A stretch of 64,000 nt of DNA, from the NCBI GenBank assembly GCA_009760885.1, contig CM019708.1, forward strand, positions 11,584,931 to 11,648,930, written 5' to 3'. This stretch comes from Achatina immaculata. Lineage: Eukaryota; Mollusca; Gastropoda; Stylommatophora; Achatinidae. Below are positions 1 through 15,100 of this stretch, one piece after another. The notes beneath the pieces were generated by a model that worked only from the letters and a program-made list of their open reading frames with translations, had not been told where the DNA came from and ran no database searches. Numbering within the stretch: the first letter of the stretch is position 1; each line of letters starts with the position of its first letter. A program made the translations under genes and the position numbers.

Positions 1-50
1 TAAAGGAATTCAATCTCAAGGCTAAGGTATAACAAGTGAAATGTACTTGC

Positions 51-195
51 CTACTTCCTCTTCCCAGCTATACTTCATATGGTCGGAAATTTTCTCCCCT
101 CTGTCTCTCAGCTCCTCTCGTATCTTTCTACTGTTCACTTCCCTCTTCTTCAGCTGTGGTCTCTGGTCTGTCCTAGACCAGTGTTTTCTTTGTCT
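51..195 (-). CDS. e23: basic/charged exon, last one inside the window
   Basis: The exon has 48 codons plus one base after acceptor TTGTGTACACAG, starting [20 protein letters not shown] and continuing as a charged, probably helical stretch that ends YSWEEEV. The donor appears to be TAG|GCAAGT, a second GC-AG intron. The gene therefore continues beyond the left edge. Confidence 0.55.
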
Positions 196-3100
196 CTGTG
201 TACACAAAAAAACAGAATTCAACATCTGAATTTCTTGTAATTTTTTTCTCACATGTTTATTACACTGTTTGTTCGTTGTTGTGCCAAAATAGTGTGTCAG
301 TCATGCATCTCCATATCTGGCAACCCTTGGTATGACTAATGAGATGAGGTGGCTTTTCTTTTGTGCTGCACTTTCACATGTTCTTCTCTTAGCCTACCTC
401 TTTTTCCTTTTCTTTTGCCTTGGAGCTTTCCAGTGCACAGATTCCAAGCCTGAATTTCTCTCACACATTTTTCACTCAAAGATGTGTGTACATTTGAAAT
501 TTATTACCTCTTTGAACATTACTAACTTTCAAAACTGAAATTTATTAACTTTGCTGGGTCAACTTGCTCTGTTTCAAGTTGTGAAATCATGTGATATAAG
601 TGTTTTTTATCATGATGTTTATTATCTCACAAATTTTTATCAAATTTTTTTTTAATGCCCATTTACTGGTATAGGTAAGGACAGTTTCTGTATGCCATGT
701 AGGCATATAAGAGATATGGTACTGGTGCCCATATTTTCCTTTACCGCTGACATACTAGAGGGTGGTTTGGTCAGCATCATACTTGGCTGCCCTTTCCTTC
801 CCCAACTCCAGCAGACGAAGAAGCCAGGTACCTATTTCTACAAATGGGAGACTGGTAATAGAAAAAGATCCAGAATTCAAGAAAACAATGAACATATAGA
901 AAACCAAAATCTGAGAACTAACCCTCATTTTGGCTTCATCTTGTTCCTCCTTTGATTCATCATCATCTTCCTTCTTGTTGTTTAAAGTCAGCTGTGACCT
1001 CATCAGAGAAATGGATTGAAGTTCTGGAATATATTTTACATTTTATCAAATCAGGCTGCCATAACTTACATCAAATATCAATAAGCAGCACAATAAAGAC
1101 CAAGACAACATTCAACAGAATAATATAAACAATGATATCAAAAGATGATATTACTGGAATCAGGACAACAAAGGACACTACAATGTAGATCACCAGTATG
1201 CCATGGACCAAGTTGGAACAGACAGTATAATCTGGATCAAGACAGCAATAAGCAGTAAAATTTGGATCAAGATAACATCATAAAGTACAAAATGAACTAA
1301 GCTAGAGGCAGCACAACATGTCAACAGGAATTACAACTAGGACAAAGATGCCAATTGGTAACACAATATAAAACATTAATGACAATGGATGGCAAAATAT
1401 TGACAAAAAAAAAAAAAGGGCAAAAGACAGTACAGTATGAATGAAGATCAGAATATTCAACACAGACCAAGATAACTGTATACAGGTCAAGATGGCATAT
1501 GACAACGTGCTACACATAATAATTAGTGTATGAGAATACATGGAGCTGTTCCTACTTTTTTTTCCCCCAGTTTATGACAATGTGTTATCTGTTCTGACTA
1601 AATGCCTTCCCAATCACAGCTGCTCCACCATAACGAGATAAAGTGATCCTCATTATCTATACACTGCATATACTCTCCAAACAAAAAAAGGATTCTCATC
1701 AATGAAAGTTATAAATTTGTGCTGAGATCTCCCTTTCAAAAATACAAAAAATATGGTTCTGAACCATTTTAACATTTTTATCCGTGTTGATGACCATAGC
1801 GTATATGCAAAAAGAAGTACATTAGAACATCCCAACAATCTGAACCTAGCAAACCAACATAAATAAAATTCTAGTATATCATCAACTACCTGGACAGTCA
1901 TAAAACTCACCTTGGTCATTATCTAACACATTCAGGGCATTTATGTTGATTACCGCTACCCAGCAAGGGATTCTCAAGATTTTGAGATCCGAGCCACCAA
2001 ACCGTATAACTGTTATGCATGATTTCCTAAGTTTAGCCTTGGAAAACGGTTGTCTTTGCATTTCTAAGCTGATGAAACTGTAGAACTCTTGCATGTCAAA
2101 AATCTGTGAAGATAAAGTATACATCTTAACTTCTTTGGACACTGTTTGACATTTTTAATCATATTTATCATATTAAAAAAAAAAAAAAAGGTAAAGGTAA
2201 TCATGTCATGCCTTAGAGGCACATAGAGATATGGTGTTAGCGCCCATATTTTCCTTGACCTGTCAGCACACTAGAGGGTGATATGGTCAGTATCACACCT
2301 GGCCGTTTTTCATTCCCCAACTCCAGAAGAAGTCGGGTACCCATTTCTACAGCTGGGTGACTGGGGTGCCTCTGGCCAGATTTGAACCCCTGACCTTCGT
2401 CATGAGAGACCAGTGCACTAACCACTTCACCACTCAGACAGGAAAAAAAATTGTGAGTTTTTAACTTTGTTCATCCACTGTGAATTTTCTCTTACATTTA
2501 TGTCGTGGACAGCATAATAAGGAACAAGAAGGCAAAACACAGTACATTTCCATGAATCCATCTCCATTCAGGTACATAGGGGATACATATTTTCCGTGAC
2601 CCGCAGAAAAGTTATGTGGTGTTACCATCACACCTGAGCATATCTTTCCTTTCCCCAGCTCCCAGGAAAAGTCAGGTACCCATATCAACAGTCATCTTAC
2701 TATTATTATCCTGGTTGTTTTTTTGGAACAACTGCTGGGAGACAGTATAGGATCTTAACCAGTCCTGGATATCTGACCTATAAAAGATGGTATATGGCCT
2801 AGACCAGTCCCAGATATCTGACCTATAAATGAGAGTATAGGGTATCGACCAGTCCGGGATGTCTGACCTATAAAAGATGGTATAGGGTTTAGACCAATCC
2901 CAGATATCTGATCTATAAAAGACAGTATAGGGTCTAGACTAGTCCCAGATATCTTAACTATAAAAGACAGTATAGAATCTGACCAGTCCTGGATATCTGA
3001 CCTACAAGTCCACATTTTGTGTCTACTCCTGGACTTCATACAAGCTATTACCAATCTCTTGTGAGATTTGTGTTGATACATCATTACAAGAATGGTTGTG

Positions 3101-6100
3101 AGCATGAAAGTTTGCTGTTCCAAGAAGGCAAAGAACCAAAGAAGATGAGAATTATCTCTCCTTTTATTTGACCACTTTACCTTCACAAAGTGTCCAAGTG
3201 GAAGTTCGCCCCTAGTTCTGAGCATGTCAGAAGATAGCACAGGCTGATATCGATGCTGCTTCACGCAAAGAGGCAGCTGACAAAGTCTCCTGGCCAGGAT
3301 ACTCCCATCTGAATCTCGGCGAAGTTCTATTCCCTTCAATTAAGCAAGAAAACAAGCAAATAAAAAAACTGTAACAAAAAAAAAACACCAAAATAAATCC
3401 ATATGTTATATACCATCCAATCATATACACATTTTAAGGCCACTACAGCATTTGATGTAGGGACACCAGCACCTGTCCATGCTGCCTTCATCTCCCTAGG
3501 CAAATACTATTTACCCTTTTTTTTAGGCTGGGTTGACTCCTGTGTCAGCTGGTCCAAAAAATTCTGCCAGAGTGCAAAGTTGAACCAGGGACCTTCTGAT
3601 TGGCAAGGCAAGTGTACTAACCGCTACACCACCGCAGCATCTCATCTCATATACTAACTTTTACTTTTCTCATTTGTTTTAATCAAAATTATAATGTGAA
3701 TGGTAAAGACAACCTTGTGCCATGCCTGTCATGAGCAAGGTACAGGGTATTTATGTGTTTATATTCCCTGACCTGTTGGCACACAAGATGGGGTGATGTG
3801 GTCAGTATCATTTCTGGATGCCTTCTCCAGGAGAAGAATTACCTTCTCATCTCAAGCTTCAGGAGAAAGATGCCTTCTCATCTCAAGCTCCAGGAGAAGG
3901 ATTGCCTTCTCATCTCAAGCTTCAGGAGAAGTCTGCCTTCTCATCTCAAGCTCCAGGAGAAGGATTGCCTTCTCATCTCAAGCTCAAGGAGAAGGATTGC
4001 CTTCTCATCTCAAACTCCAGGAGAAGGGTTGCCTTCTCATCTCAAGCTCCAGGAGAAGGGTTGCCTTTTCATGTCAAGCTTCAGGAGAAGGATACCTTCT
4101 CAAGCTCTAGGAGAAGCCATATGCCCACTTCTACAAATAGATCAATTAGTGCACCTCCATCTGGAATTAAACTACCAACTTTCACCAGAGGTGAGTGCAT
4201 TAAACATTTCGTTCTTCAGGTGCTCACTGTTAATTATGAATGATCTTTTTTTTTCCTTCTAAAACTAATAATATAACATGCTTCGATTTAAAAGAAAATC
4301 TCACTTTGTTATTACTTCTCATATCTCTGAAGTTTTTATTTTGACCTTTGTAAAGAAAGACTTACCTTGTCGAGGTTTGCGACGATATATTCATTTTCCT
4401 CCAGTCTGTCTCGGGTGCGAAAATATGAAAGACCAAGTCTGTTTTGAAGAATAATAGACACAGTTCTGTGATCAAAAGCTGCAGACAAATAGATCTGTGC
4501 ACGGCAAAGTGTGAGAGTAAAGCACATAGGATTAGCCTTGAAGTTTTTAAAGTAAAAGTTGACAGAATGACCGAGAGTCTAACTCTAGACTGTGGTAGGT
4601 CTAGCAATCAACTGCACATGAGAGATGGCAGCACAAAATGCTCAATCATGCAGTATATTTTATAAAATCAGATGATAACAAAGAATATTTAATGACTGGT
4701 GGTTAATGAATTATCCTCCCATGGTTTGATGATTGTTTTAAGTTTGATTCCAAGTTATTTTTATGATTATTATTTCTCTCATTTCCGTGACAGCTGTTTG
4801 AATTTTTTGCAGCTAATCCTATCTCTGACTCTCTCTCTCTCTCTCTCTCTCTTTAAAAACCTTAAGTGCCCAGGGCACATGGGGCTTCTGCAAGGGTTTT
4901 CACAAATACCTGTCCTATGCCTTTGTTTCTGCTCTTGCCCAGAACAGGCCTCTATTGCTCAAGATCCTCTCTGTTGTTCTTCTCCATGTCTACTCTAATC
5001 TTATCTACTTCACTCTTTCTCTTCAAGTTACAGATTTACCAACTTTACTCACTATTCAAGTTACAGATTTATCAACTTTACTCACTATTCAAGTTACAGA
5101 TTTATCAACTTTACTCACTATTCAACTCACAGATTTACCAGCTTTACTCACTATTCAACTCACAGATTTACCAACTTTACTCACTATTCAACTCGCAGAT
5201 TTACCAACTTTACTCACTATTCAACTCACAGATTTACCAACTTTACTCACTATTCAACTCATAGATTTATCAACTTTACTCACTATCCAACTCACAGATT
5301 TACCAACTTTACTCATTATTCAACTCACAGATTTACCAACTTTACTCACTATTCAACTCACAGATTTATCAACTTTACTCACTATTCAACTCACAGATTT
5401 ACCAACTTTACTCACTATTCAACTCACAGATTTATCAACTTTACTCACTATTCAACTCACAGATTTATCAACTTTACTCACTATTCAACTCACAGATTTA
5501 CCAACTTTACTCATTATTCAACTCACAGATTTACCAACTTTACTCACTATTCAACTCACAGATTTATTAACTTTACTCACTATTCAACTCACAGATTTAC
5601 CAACTTTACTCACTATTCAACTCACAGATTTATCAACTTTACTCACTATTCAACTCATAGATTTACCAACTTTACTCACTATTCAACTCACAGATTTACC
5701 AACTTTACTCACTATTCAAGTTACAGATTTATCAACTTTACTCACTATTCAAGTTACAGATTTATCAACTTTACTCACTATTCAAGTTACAGATTTACCA
5801 ACTTTACTCATTATTCAACTCACAGATTTACCAACTTTACTCACTATTCAACTCACAGATTTACCAACTTTACTCACTATTCAACTCACAGATTTACCAA
5901 CTTTACTCACTATTCAAGTTACAGATTTATCAACTTTACTCACTATTCAAGTTACAGATTTACCAGCTTTACTCACTATTCAACACACAGATTTACCAAC
6001 TTTACTCACTATTCAACTCACAGATTTACCAACTTTACTCACTATTCAACTCACAGATTTACCAACTTTACTCACTATTCAACTCATAGATTTATCAACT

Positions 6101-9100
6101 TTACTCACTATTCAACTCACAGATTTACCAACTTTACTCACTATTCAACTCACAGATTTACCAGCTTTACTCACTATTCAAATCACAGATTTACCAACTT
6201 TACTCACTATTCAACTCGCAGATTTACCAACTTTACTCACTATTCAACTCGCAGATTTACCAACTTTACTCACTATTCAACTCACAGATTTACCAACTTT
6301 ACTCACTATTCAACTCATAGATTTATCAACTTTACTCACTATTCAACTCACAGATTTACCAACTTTACTCATTATTCAACTCACAGATTTACCAACTTTA
6401 CTCACTATTCAACTCACAGATTTATCAACTTTACTCACTATTCAACTCACAGATTTATCAACTTTACTCACTATTCAACTCACAGATTTACCAACTTTAC
6501 TCACTATTCAACTCGCAGATTTACCAACTTTACTCACTATTCAACTCGCAGATTTACCAACTTTACTCACTATTCAACTCGCAGATTTACCAACTTTACT
6601 CACTATTCAACTCACAGATTTACCAACTTTACTCACTATTCAACTCATAGATTTATCAACTTTACTCACTATTCAACTCACAGATTTACCAACTTTACTC
6701 ATTATTCAACTCACAGATTTACCAACTTTACTCACTATTCAACTCACAGATTTATCAACTTTACTCACTATTCAACTCACAGATTTACCAACTTTACTCA
6801 CTATTCAACTCACAGATTTATCAACTTTACTCACTATTCAACTCACAGATTTATCAACTTTACTCACTATTCAACTCACAGATTTACCAACTTTACTCAT
6901 TATTCAACTCACAGATTTACCAACTTTACTCACTATTCAACTCATAGATTTATCAACTTTACTCACTATTCAACTCACAGATTTACCAACTTTACTCACT
7001 ATTCAACTCACAGATTTATCAACTTTACTCACTATTCAACTCATAGATTTACCAACTTTACTCACTATTCAACTCACAGATTTACCAACTTTACTCACTA
7101 TTCAAGTTACAGATTTATCAATTTTACTCACTATTCAAGTTACAGATTTATCAACTTTACTCACTATTCAAGTTACAGATTTACTCACTATTCAACTCGC
7201 AGATTTACCAACTTTACTCACTATTCAACTCACAGATTTACCAACTTTACTCACTATTCAACTCATAGATTTATCAACTTTACTCACTATCCAACTCACA
7301 GATTTACCAACTTTACTCATTATTCAACTCACAGATTTACCAACTTTACTCACTATTCAACTCACAGATTTATCAACTTTACTCACTATTCAACTCACAG
7401 ATTTACCAACTTTACTCACTATTCAACTCACAGATTTATCAACTTTACTCACTATTCAACTCACAGATTTATCAACTTTACTCACTATTCAACTCACAGA
7501 TTTACCAACTTTACTCATTATTCAACTCACAGATTTACCAACTTTACTCACTATTCAACTCACAGATTTATTAACTTTACTCACTATTCAACTCACAGAT
7601 TTACCAACTTTACTCACTATTCAACTCACAGATTTATCAACTTTACTCACTATTCAACTCATAGATTTACCAACTTTACTCACTATTCAACTCACAGATT
7701 TACCAACTTTACTCACTATTCAAGTTACAGATTTATCAACTTTACTCACTATTCAAGTTACAGATTTATCAACTTTACTCACTATTCAAGTTACAGATTT
7801 ACCAGATTTACTCACTATTCAACTCACAGATTTACCAACTTTACTCACTATTCAACTCACAGATTTACCAACTTTACTCACTATTCAACTCACAGATTTA
7901 CCAACTTTACTCACTATTCAAGTTACAGATTTATCAACTTTACTCACTATTCAAGTTACAGATTTACCAGCTTTACTCACTATTCAACACACAGATTTAC
8001 CAACTTTACTCACTATTCAACTCACAGATTTACCAACTTTACTCACTATTCAACTCACAGATTTACCAACTTTACTCACTATTCAACTCATAGATTTATC
8101 AACTTTACTCACTATTCAACTCACAGATTTACCAACTTTACTCACTATTCAACTCACAGATTTACCAGCTTTACTCACTATTCAAATCACAGATTTACCA
8201 ACTTTACTCACTATTCAACTCGCAGATTTACCAACTTTACTCACTATTCAACTCGCAGATTTACCAACTTTACTCACTATTCAACTCACAGATTTACCAA
8301 CTTTACTCACTATTCAACTCATAGATTTATCAACTTTACTCACTATTCAACTCACAGATTTACCAACTTTACTCATTATTCAACTCACAGATTTACCAAC
8401 TTTACTCACTATTCAACTCACAGATTTATCAACTTTACTCACTATTCAACTCACAGATTTATCAACTTTACTCACTATTCAACTCACAGATTTACCAACT
8501 TTACTCACTATTCAACTCGCAGATTTACCAACTTTACTCACTATTCAACTCGCAGATTTACCAACTTTACTCACTATTCAACTCGCAGATTTACCAACTT
8601 TACTCACTATTCAACTCACAGATTTACCAACTTTACTCACTATTCAACTCATAGATTTATCAACTTTACTCACTATTCAACTCACAGATTTACCAACTTT
8701 ACTCATTATTCAACTCACAGATTTACCAACTTTACTCACTATTCAACTCACAGATTTATCAACTTTACTCACTATTCAACTCACAGATTTACCAACTTTA
8801 CTCACTATTCAACTCACAGATTTATCAACTTTACTCACTATTCAACTCACAGATTTATCAACTTTACTCACTATTCAACTCACAGATTTACCAACTTTAC
8901 TCATTATTCAACTCACAGATTTACCAACTTTACTCACTATTCAACTCATAGATTTATCAACTTTACTCACTATTCAACTCACAGATTTACCAACTTTACT
9001 CACTATTCAACTCACAGATTTATCAACTTTACTCACTATTCAACTCATAGATTTACCAACTTTACTCACTATTCAACTCACAGATTTACCAACTTTACTC

Positions 9101-12100
9101 ACTATTCAAGTTACAGATTTATCAATTTTACTCACTATTCAAGTTACAGATTTATCAACTTTACTCACTATTCAAGTTACAGATTTACTCACTATTCAAC
9201 TCACAGATTTACCAACTTTACTCACTATTCAACTCACAGATTTACCAACTTTACTCACTATTCAACTCACAGATTTACCAACTTTACTCACTATTCAACT
9301 CACAGATTTACCAACTTTACTCACTATTCAAGTTACAGATTTACCAGCTTTACTCACTATTCAACTCACAGATTTACCAACTTTACTCACTATTCAACTC
9401 ACAGATTTACCAACTTTACTCACTATTCAACTCACAGATTTACCAACTTTACTCACTATTCAACTCATAGATTTATCAACTTTACTCACTATTCAACTCA
9501 CAGATTTACCAACTTTACTCACTATTCAACTCACAGATTTACCAACTTTACTCACTATTCAACTCACAGATTTACCAACTTTACTCACTATTCAACTCAT
9601 AGATTTACCAACTTTACTCACTATTCAACTCACAGATTTATCAACTTTACTCACTATTCAACTCACAGATTTACCAACTTTACTCACTATTCAACTCACA
9701 GATTTACCAACTTTACTCACTATTCAACTCATAGATTTACCAACTTTACTCACTATTCAACTCACAGATTTACCAACTTTACTCACTATTCAACTCACAG
9801 ATTTAACACCTTTACTCACTATTCAACTCACAGATTTACCAACTTTACTCACTATTCAACTCATAGATTTACCAACTTTACTCACTATTCAAGTCACAAC
9901 TTATTGTTTGTTCTGTATTCACTATTCAACTCACAGATTTAACACCTTTACTCACTATTCAACTCACAGATTTACCAACTTTACTCACTATTCAACTCAT
10001 AGATTTACCAACTTTACTCACTATTCAAGTCACAACTTATTGTTTGTTCTGTATTCACCTACTATAAAACTGAAGTCATGTCCCATATAAAATGGACTGG
10101 TTCTAGAAATGAACATCTACTACTACTGCTGTAACCCTTCACTAATATCACCTTTTAGCTGAGGAGCACAAAACAGCAAACAATTTCCCCCCCCCCCCAA
10201 ATCTTTCTTCAGTTTTAAAACCCTTGTACAGACCTGTACAATCTTAACACTGCATGACAGTCTAGATCTAGGGCAGAAGTTACATTTTCAAAACCCGGAG
10301 AAAACTATGAACTTCAGCCTGTTGGCAGAGCTCCCAATTTAGCTTCACCTAGTACCTGAATCCATCTATCCAGTGCCATATCAGCAGATGCTGGCAGTCA
10401 TGATTTTCCACAGTTCTCTATTCCAGGTGATAATTATAAGCTGGACTGGTGCCCTTTCTCCATGCCACTTCATCAGTCCATCTATCGTCATCTCTCTCTG
10501 CCTCCGTCTCTTTTGCCTTCTATCATCCCTGTTGTTATCAAATATTCCAATCCACCCGCTCTCATGACATGTCCTATGAATTTGGATAGTCTCTTCTTGA
10601 CACTTGAATGCTAGATGAAACAAGGTGGTTATGGACCAACTGCTCCTGCCACTTCACAGGGTGTGTCTGAGTGACTGACAGCTAGTGAAACATAACATGA
10701 ACAAACTCATGCTGATCCTTTAAACCTGATTAGCTGACTGGTTAGGTGCTCGGTTTACTAATCCGGTGGTATCAAGTTCAGTCCCAGCAGTCTGATTTTT
10801 TTCTGGTACACACCAAAAAGGCCACAGGGTTCACCCAGCATCTAAAAATGGATACCAGAGAAATCTGAGAAGGTAAAGCAGCCAGATGTGATACTGACCA
10901 CATCACACTTTCATGTGCTGAAAGTCGTGGAAAATACGGGCCTAACACCGTATCCCCAATATGCCTTAATGGCATGGAAACGGGAATTTTACCTTTTTAC
11001 CTTGAAGCACATAAACATTGGATATACCACACTGTGTCACACGATCTATCATGCTGATCCTTGAAGCACTCAGACACTGGATACACAGTCCTGTGCCACA
11101 CAATCTATCATGCTGATCCTTGAAGCACTTAGACACTGGATACACAGCACTGTGCCACACAATCTATCATGCTGATCCCTGAAGTACTTAGACACTGGAT
11201 ACACAGCACTGTGCCACACAATCTATCATGCTGATCCTGGAAGCACTTAGACACTGGATACACAGTCCTGTGCCACACAATCTATCATGCTGATCCCTGA
11301 AGCACTTAGACACTGGATACACAGCACTGTGCCACACAATCTATCATGCTGATACCGGAAGCACTTAGTCATTGGATACACAGCACTGTGCCACACAATC
11401 TACCATGCTGATCCCTGAAGCACTTAGACACTGGATACACAGCACTGTGCCACACAATCTATCATGCTGATCCCTGAAGCACTTAGACACTGGATACACA
11501 GCACTGTGCCACACAATCTTCAAAAAAAGGCACTGGTGGCTAAAATTAAAATCTATGTCAGACTGTTATATCTACTGAGGTGTATGTATTTAAAATTGTT
11601 CTGATCAACAGAAAGAATCATTCTGAAAGCAGTGGATTGAAATTCACTTCATTTCTTCCCAGAGATTAAAAAAACAAGTCAAAAAGCAAATTATAAGACA
11701 TGAGAACAAGAAGAATTCAATACTGAAAAAAAAAAGAAATATTTAGAGACAAAACAAGAAAAACTGAACAGTATAAAAATATTTAGACATAGAACAAAAC
11801 TGAACAGTATAAAAATATTTACACATAGAACAAAAAAGAACTGTCTAAGAAGTGGATGTTGTTTTTATCACTTATCACAGTGGAATAACTATTGCAGACT
11901 GAGCAAAAGCCTTTGTGAGCATGACCTCCAGAATGAGAACAGAGGGTCAGTCATAAGCAACTGTCTGACTGATGGGGCAGGATGAGTTGCACGGGGTCAC
12001 CATTACAGGCTTCCAAAGCATGCTCTGGAAAACTGAGAAAGATTCCCTCTGCAGAAATTTGGTCCGCCTTCTAGAAAGTTCCCGGCTAGCGTAGTGGTTA

Positions 12101-15100
12101 GAGCACTCGTCTAGCAAACCGAATAGTCAAGGGCTCAAATCCCCAGCTGAGCGGGATTTTTTTTTTTTAACGGCCAACACGGCCCCAAGGTCGACCCAGC
12201 CTTGTAAAATGGGTACCAGAGAAAATCTGGGAAGGAAAGGAACTGGCCATCCCACCTCATACACTGATGGCCCCAGTATAATGAAGTCTCTAACGTTTCA
12301 TCCCCTACAGCATTTGCTGTGGGACCGTATTTTCTGGAAAGTTCAAAGCCGCCAGCTTTAAGCAGGTCATGTTTAGGTCAAGGAAAACAAAATAACAGAC
12401 AGGCTGACAAGAGAGGCAAAAGTCCAGGGTACTTTGAGAATGCAGAAGGAGGAGGACATTGCTAGCACTGCTTTGGACAATTTGCACGTGCAAGGAGGAG
12501 ATTGGGTTAGAGGTCATGAAGCAAATTTTAGAGCTAGGAAAAGAAAAGAAAAGAGAGGTGGCACACAGTCCAGCTGTGAAGTAGGGCATGCATCACCCAC
12601 AACCAGAATAATCAGCAGACACACACTTATAAATTTTTTTTTAATGTTTAGCTATCACAACAAGAGAAAAAAAGAACAGTGACAACAAAAGAATTAGATA
12701 TCAGAAGAGAAAAGTCAAAACAAAAACAAAAATGAGCAGAACCAGCGCTGCTTCCTTACTCAAGTCCATCAAAAGGTTGGTGAGATCCTGAGACTAAGAG
12801 AGATAACTCTGTAGCATATACTTTTGCTAGTTCCTTCCCTTGCTCCAGGTAGATCACCTTGGCCCATGTGACAGAAGAAGGCAGATCACTGATTCTGTTC
12901 AGGGTCTTTGCAATCATACTCTGTATAGGGAACGAAGATTCAATGCACTATATGTGGGGCAAATGTGGTTTATGCTGTACTCACTTTAAAGAAGCTACTA
13001 AATGTAGGACAGATGTGGCTTGTGCTGTACTCACTTTAAAGAGGCTAAAGCAGTACTCACTACTGTTTCAATACTCACTTTAATACTTCATGCTGTACAT
13101 TATTTAATAATCATTCATCAGGTTCTGTAATATTTCATGTGAAAAGTATTCAGTGTAATATCTTAAACTGAATGTCATCTAATATCCTACATTCTGTAAA
13201 ATTTCATGCTTAAAACTGGCGAAGTGATGAGACTGGTGATATGTCATGTTCATGTTATTTAGCGTAATATGTTCTATAATACATCTTGATGAGTATCATT
13301 TAATGTAAGACACTGGGGAAAAGATATTCTGCAGGAGTGCCTAAAAGTGCAGAGAAAAGAGATGCAGCCAACAACTAAATCATTTCAAGAGAATCTTTAT
13401 GGGGATGTGCACAAACTCCAACTAAGCACCGATTACTTCAGAAGTATACAAGTTGACATCTGAGAATGACAGAAGAAGAAGAAAAATAACTAATGCATTC
13501 TGGAAAATTCCATGCAAATGTGTCTGCAGGTAAAAAAAAAAAAAAAAAGACGAACACTAACACCACATACTCTATATGTCTCAACACCACATACTATACA
13601 TGTCTCAACACAACTTATCCTATATGTCTCAACACCACATACTCTATTTCAAAAATACATACCCTTTGTCTCAACACCACATACCCTGTATGTCTCAACA
13701 CCATATTATATACACCATATTACATACCTTGTATGTCTCAACATGACATACCCTATGTATCTCAAAATGGCATTAAATAGGATTTGTTTTTATCACTTAT
13801 CACAGTGGAATAACTATTGCAGACTGAGCAAAAGCCTTTGTGAGCATGACCTCCAGAATGAGAACAGAGGGTCAGTCATAAGCAACTGTCTGACTGATGG
13901 GGCAGGATGAGTTGCACGGGGTCACCATTACAGGCTTCCAAAGCATGCTCTGGAAAACTGAGAAAGATTCCCTCTGCAGAAATTTGGTCCGCCTTCTAGA
14001 AAGTTCCCGGCTAGCGTAGTGGTTAGAGCACTCGTCTAGCAAACCGAATAGTCAAGGGCTCAAATCCCCAGCTGAGCGGGATTTTTTTTTTTTAACGGCC
14101 AACACGGCCCCAAGGTCGACCCAGCCTTGTAAAATGGGTACCAGAGAAAATCTGGGAAGGAAAGGAACTGGCCATCCCACCTCATACACTGATGGCCCCA
14201 GTATAATGAAGTCTCTAACGTTTCATCCCCTACAGCATTTGCTGTGGGACCGTATTTTCTGGAAAGTTCAAAGCCGCCAGCTTTAAGCAGGTCATGTTTA
14301 GGTCAAGGAAAACAAAATAACAGACAGGCTGACAAGAGAGGCAAAAGTCCAGGGTACTTTGAGAATGCAGAAGGAGGAGGACATTGCTAGCACTGCTTTG
14401 GACAATTTGCACGTGCAAGGAGGAGATTGGGTTAGAGGTCATGAAGCAAATTTTAGAGCTAGGAAAAGAAAAGAAAAGAGAGGTGGCACACAGTCCAGCT
14501 GTGAAGTAGGGCATGCATCACCCACAACCAGAATAATCAGCAGACACACACTTATAAATTTTTTTTTAATGTTTAGCTATCACAACAAGAAAAAAAGAAC
14601 AGTGACAACAAAAGAATTAGATATCAGAAGAGAAAAGTCAAAACAAAAACAAAAATGAGCAGAACCAGCGCTGCTTCCTTACTCAAGTCCATCAAAAGGT
14701 TGGTGAGATCCTGAGACTAAGAGAGATAACTCTGTAGCATATACTTTTGCTAGTTCCTTCCCTTGCTCCAGGTAGATCACCTTGGCCCATGTGACAGAAG
14801 AAGGCAGATCACTGATTCTGTTCAGGGTCTTTGCAATCATACTCTGTATAGGGAACGAAGATTCAATGCACTATATGTGGGGCAAATGTGGTTTATGCTG
14901 TACTCACTTTAAAGAAGCTACTAAATGTAGGACAGATGTGGCTTGTGCTGTACTCACTTTAAAGAGGCTAAAGCAGTACTCACTACTGTTTCAATACTCA
15001 CTTTAATACTTCATGCTGTACATTATTTAATAATCATTCATCAGGTTCTGTAATATTTCATGTGAAAAGTATTCAGTGTAATATCTTAAACTGAATGTCA

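Noticed and set aside
4955..10090. 1,711-codon open reading frame of [11 protein letters not shown] repeats
   Set aside because: It follows from a 33-bp minisatellite with no stop in one frame; it lacks any non-repetitive domain and lies antisense inside an intron.
12082..12155. tRNA-like sequence with A and B boxes
   Set aside because: It is the head of a SINE: similar heads with the same body occur at several loci, and no complete cloverleaf can be drawn.
12305..12589. 94-codon minus-strand ORF, perfectly conserved in both duplication copies
   Set aside because: Its C-terminal part overlaps the SINE end and conservation is explained by the recent 1,925-bp duplication; no splice or domain evidence.
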